Shown: positions 33,697-46,515 of the stretch, piece by piece
Layout: every line of letters begins with the position of its first letter
Position numbering within the stretch: position 1 is the stretch's first letter
Origin: Scalesia atractyloides
Lineage: Eukaryota > Streptophyta > Magnoliopsida > Asterales > Asteraceae
Direction of reading: 5' to 3'
NCBI GenBank assembly: GCA_947069175.1
Contig: CAMTDV010000012.1
Span: forward strand, 34,256,341-34,320,340
Length of the DNA: 64,000 bases
The notes under the pieces: generated by a model
What the model was told of the DNA's origin: nothing
What the model saw: only the letters and a program-made list of their open reading frames with translations
Database searches by the model: none
Made by a program: the position numbers and the translations under genes

Positions 33697-36600
33697 TTAA
33701 TGATGCCTTGTGTTGGAACTACGAATCGTCAAACCATGCAAAAGCTTCGCGTATCCAAGAAAGTTGAGTTTTCCGTCTGTACCTCTTATCCAATCCTTCA
33801 GTATCGAGTGTGCAGAGGGCCCCACATTCATTTCCTGTTCGCGTTTCATCATATTTGTTTATAAATAATATATATATATATATATATATATTATAATATA
33901 TAGAGAGAGAGAGAGGAGAGGAGAGAGAAAACATTTCAAACTAGGTTGGGACGAAGGTGGCACTTTCGACCCATTTGCTTATAATGGTTGCGTTGGTTTT
34001 ATTTTAGCTCTAGCAGGTCAAACACAGAAAGGAAAATAAAGACAGCTTAAAAGTAAACATATCAAATGCCTAGAATGAGTCAAACAGCACAAATTTTCCC
34101 AAAGTGTGTTTTGAACATAGAATGAGTCAAAACCTCTAATAAATTATTTTATTCAAAAGGTGGATGATTACTGAAATAATACAAACTTCTGTAATAATAT
34201 TGGGCACACAAATTACTGATTAAAAAAAGTGGATTTTTGGATGAAAAGTGTTTTCAGGTCAATCCAAGCCAACCCGTTTCCCGCCTGTTCTGCCATAAGT
34301 TTATAGGTACCTGCGCTAATGCATCAACTGAAATGACGCGATTTCCTTCAAGTTCAAAATATTCAAAAGCTGTACTGGCAATCATTTCCCAATTTTCAAG
34401 CGCTTCAAGTTGATGCGGGCTAATTGTAGCGGCACAAAACTCTTCAAATGTCATTCGAGTATAAGTGAGAGGCTTCATCTTCAATCATAACAGACCAACC
34501 ATCAGTCAAAGTCAAACATGACAACTAAAGCTTGTAACTCAAGACCTATATTTCTCACCGAATCCAAGATATCAAGGACCCTGGATTCTTTCATGGCAGC
34601 AGTTGAATGTTTCACAAGAGCCTGCACAATTTTTTCAGTGAGATGAAATATTTACGCGCTAATATAGTGGAAAAGAAGAATATATCATCAACTAACCGTT
34701 CGATAATTGTCTAGAGAAACACATCCGTCTTTTGGTTCCAATAGATTAAACTGGGCCCGTAAGTAAATGAGCTCATCCTCGGTCAAAGCTTTTGAGAGAG
34801 CCTTAAAATATAAAAAAAATATAAAATTATACCATCAAATGACATCAACCATTGAATAGAAAAATGTGACTTGTTCTCGGTAAGGGGCGTTTAGATGCAT
34901 ATTTTGAAAGGGACTATGTGATATCAAATTATTAGAATCGTATAATCACCATGTATGAAACTAATTATTTGAAACCTAAATAAGCGTATAATCAGAAGCA
35001 AAATCTATTTATCCAAACAGTAATAAATTAATTCAAATGATCAGTTTCAAAACGCAAATGAATGTTTAACAATCCTAACACCTAGACAATCTATCGGCAT
35101 TAAAAAATACCTTAAGTGCCGCACGCTTCAAAGGCGAGGCCCGAAGATACGCTTTCACTAATTTGTAGATCAATATGTCTAAAGGGACTGCACGACTTTC
35201 ATCTCTTAACCATGGGTGAGCTGCACAAAGAGTCATTTAGCACTTTTAGAACATTATAAAAAACCAATAGGCCCCACTCGTAATTTAAACAAATATATGT
35301 TTAAATAATAAACAACTTACTCAAGGCTTGCGAAGCGGTCATTCTTTTCCTATGATCCTTATTAAGAAGTCGTTTGACGAAATCCTTGGCTTCTGGAGTT
35401 ACCGAAGGCCAAGGGGAGTCGTTAAAATTCGGATCAGCTCTTAACACAGAACGGAAGATTCCAGATTCAGTTCGAGCAAAAAAAGGTACCACATAATAAT
35501 ATCTAAGTTATAACACCGATACTCCAAATGTCTGCATCCACGTTGTATGATCTATGGAGTACTTCTGGGGCAACATAGTATGCACTGCCAACAATATCAT
35601 TCAGCCGTTGATCTGCATATGCACAAAAAATATATCATTTTCTGTATCTATATTTGACAATGCTTTTAAATTGACCGTCTGTTCGGTTGGTAACAAATGC
35701 AATGGAACGGAATTCAATTCCATTTCCTTGTAATTTCCTATTTGGTTTGTAAATAAAGGCTCAAGAATGGAATGAAAATAAATACAATTGATAGATTTAC
35801 CTTAATTTGATTTTATTGTAACTTCTTACTTGGATTATAAACACATATTTGAAATCCAATTACAAAAACTAGTAATTAGCAAAAGAACTTAGATCTCCAA
35901 GGCTCGGGAATGGAATGAAAATAATAACAGATGATAGATTTACCTTAAATTGATTTTATTGTAAGTTCTTACTTGGATTGTAAACACACATTTAAAATCA
36001 AATTATAAAAACTAGTAAAGTAGTAATTAGCAAAAGAATTTAGATTTCCCTTGTTTTTTTTCTTTTCTTTATGAGACAATTAGAACCCGTTAAGGAAAAC
36101 TCATGGGACCCCACCAATACCCTGCTAACTAATGAAACCAGGTAAAGCTCAACTAGCTTACTCAATGCACGTGGCCCCACCAATCGATGGTTTATAAATA
36201 TACGAAAAATAAATTATGAAAACTAGTAATTAGCAAAATAATTTAACCATGTTAACTAGAAAGCCAGGTAATCCTGAGCAAGCTTACTCAATGCACATGG
36301 TCCCACCAATCGTGCGTTTATAAATACATATATACGCATAAATTACAAAATCTAGTAATTAGCAAAGTAATTCAAATTACCCTTTATTTATTTTTATTTC
36401 CTTTTCTTTTTGCGAAAATGAGAACCCGTTAGGGAAAACTCATAGAGTCACAGGGCCCACCAATACCTTGCTAACCTATGGAACACGGTAAAGCGCAACT
36501 TACGCTAGGTAGGTGGCCTTCAAGAGGTTAAAAAGGAAACCACTGGAAGTTGGATTTGAAAATGCACCACCCCTGGAAGGTTAATTTGTTTTATTGTTCA

Positions 36601-38158
36601 CCGGAAGCTATATTTTGCATATAAAATATCAAACTTATAGAGGACGCTTATCTTCATGAGAATATTATAAAGACACCGACTTTAACATCGCACCGAGTAC
36701 TTAATGACATCACCCATAACATCGGTGACTTGATCTCCTAAATAACTTTACAAGTTTTTCTAACGATGTGAGATATAATCTTATATCTAACAATGAACCC
36801 ACATACATGAGATCACTAGAAGGTTATAACCAGACTTCTATATAGAAATAATGTTAAAAGATTTAAGACTTGCCTGGTCTAGTAAAATCAGATAAACCAA
36901 AATCTATAACCTTCAATGCGGAATCTTCTTGCCGTGTGCTGAAAAGAAAGTTCTGCCCAAAAATCATGTCATCGGATTAATATACATGGTAGTTACTAGT
37001 AGCTATATCCACTATCATCATAATACTATACATACCTCAGGTTTTAAATCGCGGTGCACGACACCCTGAAGATGACAAAAAGAAGCCACGCTCAAAATTT
37101 GAATTACAATCGATTTTGCATCAACTTCTGTGTATCTTCCACCTCTGCAAGACAAAACGATGATCACTATATTTCGAAAAACAACCCACGCGATAAAAAG
37201 TATGGCATATCATTAATCATTCTCACCTTGCTAAAATACGGTCGAGAAGTTCTCCCCCTTCGCACAATCTGTCAGATAGTGTAGGTTAGTTTATAAGTTT
37301 AGAAAAGTAACGATTAACAAACCACTGCCTAAACGAACATCAAACAATTGCATTTGCAGTCTATATAAGATTAGAATCTATATTAGAACCGAAACAAACC
37401 AAACAATACGTACTCCATAACTATGTATACATTCTGATCATCCTCAAAAGCATCATGAAATTGCACCATATGCTGATGACCAGATAAACTCTTCAACAAC
37501 TTTACCTCCCTCCGCACATCTTCGATCGATATAGCCGTCGTCATCTGTACAAACAAAACACAAATCCATCACATCCTAAATTACATCAAATCATCAATCA
37601 CATCAACATTACAAAATCCTAAAACTCATTTTACAAACAACCAACACACCTTTGCTTTAGAAATAATCTTAACAGCAACAGCTTGATTCTTCAACACACC
37701 CTTTTTACATTTTGCCCAACAAGTATGCCCAAAATATTTCGACCCGAAATTCCTCGGGTACCCGAAACTCTTATCCAAAGCCCTCTCCCCCTCCCCCTAA
37801 CCTTCCGGTATAACCGCCGTCTCCGCCGGAATATTCTCCTTCTTCCCCTGCCGCTTCAAAATCGCCGTCATGATCGGCTTCGCCGGCGACGGCGGCGGAA
37901 ACGGCCACTTAAACAGCCGATTGGGCGTCCTCGCCGGCGACGGCGTCGGCGGCACACCCGCCGGATAACTCTGGGCTCCCGGTGAAAGAGTGATTCGGGG
38001 TTGTGCTCCCGGACCTCCCGTTGATCCCGTTTCCGACCGCCGGCGACGGCGTACGCGGTTGTCGGGCTGCGCTGCGATGGTGGGTTTTCTCCGGCGGATC
38101 CGGCGGTGGCTTCCTGCTTCACTACGACGGCGTTTTTGCTGCAGCAATGCCCCATCAA
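33697..38158 (-). pseudogene. CDPK-related kinase (CRK) copy, disrupted
   Basis: Eleven exons are traceable: 37650-38158, 37414-37544, 37227-37268, 37036-37144, 36874-36952, 35321-35612, 35111-35220, 34697-34801, 34559-34621, 34311-34478 and 33697-33834, all with usable splice sites. CRKs are membrane-anchored Ser/Thr kinases with degenerate EF-hands. Visible features are the N-terminal MGHCCSK acylation motif, the RLFKWPFPPPSPAKP motif, HRDLKPEN (across exons 4-5), DFG, APE and a C-terminal DFEEFCAA-like EF region. Lesions: two frame changes in exon 1 (38040-37930), TAG at 37797-37799, loss of about ten residues including the glycine-rich ATP loop (junction 37733/37734), TAG at 35503-35505 replacing Tyr, and a frameshift in the A-run near 35486. 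Multiple independent lesions argue against sequencing error. The family assignment is firm. Confidence 0.88.
33869..33929. repeat. TA and GA microsatellites
   Basis: A TA run (33869-33899) is followed by a GA-rich run (33902-33926), upstream of the last CRK exon and within the final intron. Confidence 0.85.
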
Positions 38159-38407
38159 GGGCTAGTACAAAATTGATTTGATAAAAATTAAGAATTGACC
38201 AAATGAGAACGAAAAAATGAAAAGTCTAGTGGTAGGTTTTCTGTGAGAATTTGTAGTTGTTCATAGTTGTTGCCAAAAGTGGATTGACGAACGTTAAATA
38301 ATATTGGGGTTTGATTTGTAGATGATTACGAGAGAAAATGAGAATTCAAAGGGTTTGATTGTTGTTGTTGAGGATTAACAGTGAGTAAGCGAAAGTACGG
38401 AGTCAAG

Positions 38408-38418
38408 ATTTATAAAAG
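38408..38418 (-). promoter_or_regulatory. Possible TATA box of CRK copy
   Basis: The minus strand reads cttttataaatc about 255 bp upstream of the ATG. The position suits a promoter with a long 5' leader. Confidence 0.4.
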
Positions 38419-40700
38419 CCGACAACTTTGAACAAGCAAACATTATGCAATAAGTCAATCCCCACCGTCCGTCTGTGTGTCTTCATTAACCTTTCTGTCA
38501 TCTACCTTTACTCATCAAATACCTTCTTACCTGTATATTAATGCACAACATATGAACATGCGAATTCTTTTTGTTAGAATTATAATTTTATAACACATAT
38601 GGGTTTGACCCGATATACATGAATTAGAGTAAGTCAAAACTTGTTTTAATGTTTATCTAATAAATTGTTTAGAAGATTATCACAAAAGGATTTTCAAAAC
38701 GAGTTGACTTGTCTGATGATTTATGTCACATTTTTTTGTAATTGATCACTTGTTTGAACTAACCTTTTCCAATTAGATATGAGGTGGATGATTTAAACAT
38801 ATGTAAAAACAAAGATTAAGATTTGACCAAGTAAAATATAAGTTTTTGCAAGGTTTTTTCTTTGTTGAATTTTTAACTTTTGTGTTATATATTAACAAGT
38901 AATTTTTTTCACGCGTTCTGACGGGTACAAATGTAAGGTAACTTAGATTTGTATCGTCAAGACCTGAATTATTTCTGAACAAAAGTTACATCAAAAAGTA
39001 GATAAATTGAAGATGTGCATAAAATAAGCACGAAAGCATATTATATTTGACCCGACTTATTTGCGAAAGATATACCGACGCGTACAAAATTATGATTTTT
39101 AAGTTAAAAATGGTACCATACGTTGTGGTATTGCCGAAACGTAAAGTAAATCGAATTTATAGAATCTAACGAAAACACATTATATTTGACCCGACTTGAT
39201 TTATAACAAAATTTATACCAAAACATAGACCAACTAAAAAGGTACATAAAAAGCATAAAAGATATTTGTGGTTACCCATTTCCAAAAAACATAATCAATT
39301 TGAATTTACACCGACACATAAATAATAATAAGCACATAAAAATAACTATAAAATTTATAGAAAGTTAAAAGGTTGTAAATGTTAATATTAATGTTAAAGA
39401 ATAAAGATAAAAAAATAAAAATATACTAAAAACCAAAAAAATATAAGCCACGTGAAGTTAAAGTTACTGTATATATTTATATATAATATAATATAATATA
39501 AAATAAAGTATATTCTATTTAGTTTGGAATGGTTATGTGCATGCTATTTAGATATTAAGAGTTAATAAATGTATAACAAGGAAAAATGGTACTTCTCTAT
39601 GTGTATGTAAAACGTACATGATTTATTCTGTAGTCCCTATTTCGTAAGGTGTCGAATTGCGAGTTTTCCTTGAGATATATACATCTCTTAATAATGCGAT
39701 AAAGATGAGAGTGAAACATGTTTTTATCTATTTTTCATCTATAACCGTTTGTTTTGATATCGAACGGATCTGGGACAGGTCTAGCATATAGAGAGGGATA
39801 GTCCGTGCTATTCATCAATTTTCTTGACGAAATATTTTGTGTAAAAAATTGTTTTTTCTTCTTCGTTTTATGTATCGGATACTTCTAAACAAAAAAGTTT
39901 ATCATGCACTACCCAGTGGCGGACTCAAAAATTATATTCTTCAGATGCGAACAAGGGGTTCAACCAAACTTTTAAGAGGTGCGATCGAGGTTTTTGCCTA
40001 TAAAATACACTAAAAAATTTTGTTCAAGGTATGCATTTGCCCACCCACCACAACATCTAAGTCCGCCTCTTACGCAACCCCTTAACTTTTTTTCTAGATC
40101 CGTCACATGAGTGGAAGAATATTTGTTGATCATATAAAATTTATGTCTACAAGAAAGGTAGCACATCATATGCACGTGTTAAAACTTGCACATAAATTTA
40201 CCTAATGCATTTTATATCATCATTGTCTTTACCTGACTCATCATCTTCATTATTTGGTATATCTCATTAAGGTTTTCACCGTATTACTTATATTACTTGA
40301 AGAAATCAATGCGGTATGAGAGGTCTAGTTGGTTGTGTTGAATCGGTTGTGCATGCCTTTTAGTTTAATTGTGTTATTGATTCATTGCTATGGAAGTATT
40401 AAATTTTGATAAAGAACAATATAACTCATAGCGTAAACTCAATTGAATAAGATCAACAACTATTATTTACAATCTCTTGCTATATACCTATAGCTAATTA
40501 TACACATATCATCGAAAACATAGTTACATATAAAATGATAAGTACAATGTTCATCGTTATCTATGTAGTCTGCATGAACTCTTGTCGGTAGTATTTATTG
40601 GCTTGATAGCAATTCCCATTTAGTAGTGACTATCGACAAGCTCTTTGGTATTAAGTCTATTTCGTTCTCATTTGTTTCTGTTTGTGCCTTTGAATGTTCA
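38419..40700. other. Intergenic DNA upstream of CRK copy
   Basis: AT-rich sequence. A segment at 39916-40108 has ends like an hAT MITE (cagtggcggact and, reversed, tgacggatct) but its flanks do not match. No gene was seen. Confidence 0.35.
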
Positions 40701-40899
40701 TCTTTTTTTCTTTAGTTTCTTCCTAGTTTTCTCTTTTTCTTCTGATTGTTTCTTTATGGGGTTGTTTATGAGGTGTCATTCATTACCTTCTGCATAGCCT
40801 ATATTCGGTGAGATAATCTCTCAAGGTGATAGGTATCCATTATCGACAACCTCTTTGGTAGTAATTCTATTTTGTTCTCGTACCACACGCAGCATTTGA

Positions 40900-42035
40900 T
40901 CTAGTCAAATTAGCATGCAGCTTAAGAAAGAACTCCTTATCTTTTCATTCCCACATCTTTTCTTATTGTAGCGACACCTTTTCTTGTGCTTTAATTATGC
41001 GGATCTAATTCGTTTCCTCCTACTTGAGGCGTAACTTACTTCTCCGCTCGAACTTGTTTTCTAGTCACCAGCATCTTCTTGAGTAAAAGGCCCAAGTGTG
41101 TAACCATCCTCAAATAATCTTGTTGATTTGTGGATGATCATAATGTTGGTTTCTTCACCTTTCGTTATGGTCTTGCCGACTCTTTGTAGTTAGGAAAACC
41201 ATCATTGTCGTGGTCAAGGTAAGTTGTAGGAAACTCGGCTTCAGAAAACCTTGTGTACATGTTTGAATCATAGTTCTTCATTCCATTTTATGTTTGGGTA
41301 AACTCAAAACCCATAGGAGGAACGACAACCCATATGGAGTGATTACTAAGAATATCCCATGCCAAAATATGATTAAAAGCTTTCTTGTTGCTTTGCTCAT
41401 GATATATTCTTTCATTAACGCCTTCAAAATATCCTTGTCTGGTTAACTGTTTCGCCGAATAGTGTACTTATTAGTGTGGTCTTGTCGAAACTGCCTACCT
41501 CTCTTGACATATCCTTCCATTCTGAGCTAAGTTGACTTACACTACAATAGGTGTCGGGAATTGCTTCTTGAAAATGTTTAAGGACCTTTTTTGCCAAAAG
41601 AAGAAGATAGTGGCTGATTCCCATACACCAGGTCCTCCGATTACTTAACCCAAGCCTTGGCCAACGCCACTTATTCTTTCTCACACCATATATATATATA
41701 TAATATTCTTGCTCCATTGAGTTGTGACCCCTAGTATTTTTTGGATTATTCGGCTTCTTGTATGTTGGGTAATTTCTTCATCGGACACGGACTCTATGGA
41801 TCTTCGCATTCACGATAACATTGAAATTGTTGATCGGAGGGAAGATGGAACTCATTGTACAATTATTGTGTCAAAATTGTGGGTTGATTTGGTGCATAGT
41901 GATGGACTTAGGATTGAGCTTGTGCATAGTGATGGAATTGTTGGAACAATTATGGGTTGAGTTGGGGTTGATATTGCGCTTGATTCGTCGGTGGTTGAGC
42001 TTGATCTTTGTGAGTGGCATGAAGAAAATAAAATG
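40900..42035 (-). pseudogene. Eroded SANT/NAM-like ORF, PIF/Harbinger type
   Basis: Minus-strand codons near 41670-41660 read VALAKAWV, then SEDLVYGN after a stop. A shifted frame gives VLKHFQEAIP and SQLSSEWKDM (41590-41510). This order resembles the trihelix/NAM-like protein that accompanies PIF/Harbinger transposases, often labelled 'glutathione S-transferase T3-like' in plant annotations. Upstream (42030-41780) is a His/Gln/Tyr-rich stretch, downstream (41380-41330) a HILAWDIL-like stretch. Many stops and shifts are present, and no DDE transposase is nearby. It might instead be a domesticated-gene remnant. The identification rests on short motifs. Confidence 0.45.
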
Positions 42036-43086
42036 AGTGTGTGTAGGTAATTGATTGCTTAATGTTCTTTATTCAATGACAATCTAAACGGTAATATTAC
42101 TATTAGAGGTTAAGTATGGCGAGGATGGTAGTCATGAATTTGGATTAAAATCTTCGGTAACACTCATGGGACAGTGTTACATACAGTTCTCGTCCTCCAC
42201 ATCATCATCCCCATCTGGTCCTTAACTAATATAGGCTCAACTTATTTTTTATTTTCAAACAATGTCATTGTAAAACTTCATTGCCAGTTCTTTTCACTCA
42301 ATGTCTATTCTATAAAACACTGGTAATTTGTGTTTCTTACTCTTCCGATTTGATACAAATTGGTGCATAGGTTCAATAAGAACCAATGCTAATGATGAAG
42401 TACATGTGGTTTTTGAAAGTTTAGGCTTAGGTTTTATTTGACCTTTCTTTCCTTCGTGTGCTCCTTGAGATTTCTACCCCCCCTGTCATTAATATGAATT
42501 AGGGGTAGAGATATTTGTCTATTTATGCTTAGTTCATAACTCTAAGAAGGTTAATCTAATTGTGGTTTGCAGGGCTAAGGTTTGTCTTTAAGAAGAGGAG
42601 CCGGTTGTAGTTTTTACCAAAAGTGTGAGTGTGTTAATAGGATCAAGGTTCCAATCGATGGTGTTGGTTTTAAATTTGATATCAGCCTATAAACTATGAT
42701 CTTGTGTCGAAACACTTGATATAACATCTCCAAAATTTTGCCATTACTCGTAGTTAATTGAGTGATAGACATGCACTTATGACTCGAGGGTATCAAAACT
42801 GTTGGATAATTTATCCAACTAAGCCATCAAGTCAATTGGTTCATTGGAAGTCTCATATATAGAAGTTTAAAAAGAAACCAAGGTTTCATCACCTCCATGG
42901 CTAAGGTTTTTTGGCAAATGTGTAGTGTTATCTTTATCAGTTGCCTTTACTATGTTTTAACATCAAAAGCCATATCCTTATGCAATTTTTGTTGGTGAGG
43001 AAGTAGGAGATGTCTCTCATATGTGTGGTTGGTTTGGGGTTCAAAAGCATATTTTCCTTTAGAGATTGGACTTTCTTAATAGCTAC
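42036..43086. other. Unassigned DNA left of solo LTR
   Basis: Possibly eroded transposon sequence. No consistent frame or termini were found. Confidence 0.3.
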
Positions 43087-46000
43087 TGTCACACCCCGAC
43101 TTTCCACAGCTAAATCCAAACACGGGTGGGGAATATCGTGACGTAAGTTGATAACAGACAATTAAAACAGCACAACGGAAGTCTTGGATTTAAATTACTA
43201 TTACAAACCAAATGTTCAAAATACCAAAATAATATACAGACGGCTCGTAATAGAAGATCCACATGCGTATCATAAATTGTACAAAAGAAAGAATGTAAAA
43301 CAGACTTGGGCCAAATCTAGGATTTGCAAGATCCTCTTATCACTACCGAGCACTTCCAGCCTATTTTCGTATTGTACCTGCAAGCTTAGTCTTTTGAAAA
43401 TACGTCAGCTTTCGCTGGTAAATACACCCAACTGACTCATTTTGAAAACATCTAAAAATATGTTTTAAGTGCGTATCAGCACGAAATCTGTTATAACTTA
43501 TGAAAGTTGACGTTGCAACCTTATTAATAGATTCACATGTTTGTCCATACATACATAGCCCAGTGTGAAAACCGAGACATGATTAACTACACACCCCTTA
43601 CGAACTCATGAAGGAGTTATCCCCAACGTTGTGGGTAGTTGCATTTGAGCGTCTATCGGGTGTATGCCTACACCCCGCGCTAAGGTCATGGCCATTATTT
43701 AATGTAATGAGCCGAGGATATCCAGGACACGGTAGTTAACCCCCGATGTTTAAGTTATCAAACAAAACTGATTAAAACAGAATATGCGGATTTACTAGCC
43801 ACAATCCGGCACTCGATTGATCCCATTTCCGACCAGGCGGTAATAGTTTACCATAACCCAAGCCCGTATAGGGGAAATAAGTCGAGAGTATTTACCTGAG
43901 CTAGTCTTCGTTTAAACGCAAGATCTATTAACTCAGCCGTACATAAAAGCACTAAGTGCAGATAGCATTTACCGGAATGTCTCTAGTCTGGATTATGGCA
44001 TAAGCTAACCAATTAAATACTAACGGTCTTACTTAAGTCATAGACTTAGACCGACTAGCGTACTTGATCAAAACGTATAACGCTAGATTAAACGATGATC
44101 GGATAGAATGTAGTTTAATCCCAACAAGTACTTTGACTTGTGTAATATGGATAAACTATAAACATTCTGGATTTTGAGACTTAGATGACAAGGTTAGACC
44201 CGTTTCGGTTAATTTTCGTAAACTAGTTACATATGCTTAACCGTACGCATATCAGCGATATCGGGTAACCGGATAAGTCATGGACAAGTTCTATATGCCA
44301 CTATATTTTAAATAAGTTGTAATATCAGTATAATATCAACTTATATGCTCGTTAAGGTTTTAAAATGAAACTATGACTCATATGGGCATTTTGGTAATTT
44401 CATACATTATAAAGGAACTTGAATATAATTTAATATTATAACCATAAGTATTCTGGGAAAAGTAACTTATTTATGATATAATATCAGTAGGATATTGATT
44501 ATATGTGTAATTTACCCTTTATGACCAAATTATGCACCAAATGGGCATTTGGGTCATTTTACACAAAGATTTATAAATTATTTGGGATTCTGACTTTATA
44601 TCATGTACCTACTGTAATAATATTTAAAATAAGTTTTAAAATCAGTAGGTAACAAGTCTTGGTTGGTAAATATGGTTTAAAACCATACAATGCGCCGAAA
44701 TGGCGCTTATGTCGTAAAATGAAGATTTATGCGATGTTTAATGAAAACTGATGTTAAAGTCAGGTTGACATGTCTTAGATATATTATTTAATATAACATA
44801 TCAGTAGATAAAAGATTTACTTTAAAAAGATATGATTAAAACCGTTTTATAAGCCACAAGGGCTTTATCTTCATTTATCGACATAATACGAGGACTTGTT
44901 CATAAACTCATTTATAATTTGATTTGACATCCGAGTAATCCTAATTATAATATTACATCTGTAGGAAACTGATTTTCAAGTTCATTATCATTTAAACTCT
45001 TTTTATGCAAAAAGGGCATTTAGTTAAAATGGCATAAGTACGGAACTTGTGCATAAACTCAGATTCTGATTGTGATCATGTAATATAACCTCAGAGGGTT
45101 ATGATACTTTATATTACGATCATAATGCAACTTTAGATCAGTAGCTAACTAATCTAAATCGGTTTAGAATTGAAAGTTAAAGCAGAAGTCAAACTTCGCG
45201 ACTTTCGGTTGCGAACCGACCCTAGAACTGAAATTGACGAGCCGAACATGTTCTCACATGTTCTAATAATTATTACCAACTTGTTTAAGTGTCAAAACAT
45301 GTATAAGCTCAAATTATAACATTTTCAAAAAACGGCCTGTTTAACTTTTTAATATAATAAATTTGACCCGTCAATTGGTCTAGTAAACGTGATCTTCAAG
45401 AGGTGCCCTTTATAGGGACTAACACCTACCTTATTACAATCACTTAGCCATGTTCGTTACAAACAATGGCTGGACTATAATGGTCTTAACCAAAAGTCGA
45501 GGCGTTTTCCGTAAAACGCTTGGCTTTTGGCTATAAAAGCCTATAAACAAAAATGCAAGAGGAAGGAACACTTACAAGTGGTTCCTAGGATGCAATAAAA
45601 CTAAGTTGGATGCTCCTTTCAGATAGGAACTTACAGAGGAGGGAGATAGAGTTGTGAATGAGAAAGGTGCAATTTCAAAAGGTGAACCTTTGCACCTATT
45701 TATAGTTGGAGAGCTTGAAGGAGGTGATGCCAGGTGTTAAGGGGTGTAAGAGGGAGCTTACAAGTGTCCTAAAACGTGGCATAGCAGTTTGGAAAACCAT
45801 GGTTTCGAATCAAATGGTTTTTGGCAATATGTGTGGAGGCCAAGCAAATTTTCTATAGACACAGGCCTCTCGCGCCCCCCGAGCGCCCCATGGTCAGTTT
45901 CAAAATTTGTCATTTTTAGCCCCTTAACTTATTAAACCTCCTAAAACACCTTTATAGCATATTTAGCCCCCCGTAACCAATATTTGGCATACCCGGGAGT

Positions 46001-46515
46001 ATGCCCGGACATTGTCGAGCTCTCGGTTCGTTAAAAGGTCACTCAGAGGTATAAATTTAACATGTTGACACTTTTAACCCCTCCATTATCCAATTTTCAC
46101 ATATTAACGGATTTTATCCCTCTCGTCCAACAAATGAGACATATGAGAGTTAGGACTTCGTAAAGGATCACTCAGAGGCCCACTATAAGCATGTTGTCTC
46201 TGATGTCACTTAGAGGCTGGGTATGTTGACATATCAGTCACTCAGAGGCCAAGTTTAAGCATGTTGACATATCAGTCACTCAGAGGCTAATGATTAAACA
46301 TATTGACATATCAGTCACTCAGAGGCTATTGTTTAAGCATGTTGACATATCAATCACTCAGAGGCTTACGTTTATGCATGTTGACATCAGACAGTCACTC
46401 AAAGGCTCAGTTTGAGCATGTTGACACCTTTAGTCCCTATTAGTCTTTAGTAGACTAAAATAAAAATACAATACATGTCACTATACTATTGGACACGATT
46501 TTACGAGGTGTTACA
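43087..46515 (-). repeat. Solo LTR of Tekay-like family (3429 bp)
   Basis: The plus strand starts tgtcacaccccg and ends ggtgttaca, the complete form of the LTR seen at 23229-26589. There is no internal region on either side. Flanking pentamers are gctac and tctcc, which do not match, so the ends come from different insertions or have mutated. A minisatellite occupies 46030-46440. A TATA-like ctatttatag occurs near 45695 (minus strand). Confidence 0.85.
46030..46440 (-). repeat. ~43 bp minisatellite in solo LTR
   Basis: About eight units share gcatgttgacatatcagtca and ctcagaggct. This is more homogenised than the arrays at 22985 and 26275. Confidence 0.85.

Noticed and set aside
37683..37985. 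Plus-strand Arg/Pro-rich ORF
   Set aside because: It is the antisense of the GC-rich first exon of the CRK copy.
39916..40108. hAT-type MITE with cagtggcggact end
   Set aside because: The inverted end is plausible, but the eight-base flanks (gcactacc, agtggaag) do not match, so the ends are not proved.
41724..41960. Plus-strand ORF with a repeated LVHSDG stretch
   Set aside because: It lies antisense to the eroded SANT/NAM-like remnant. The repeat comes from duplicated DNA words (ttgtgcatagtgatgga).
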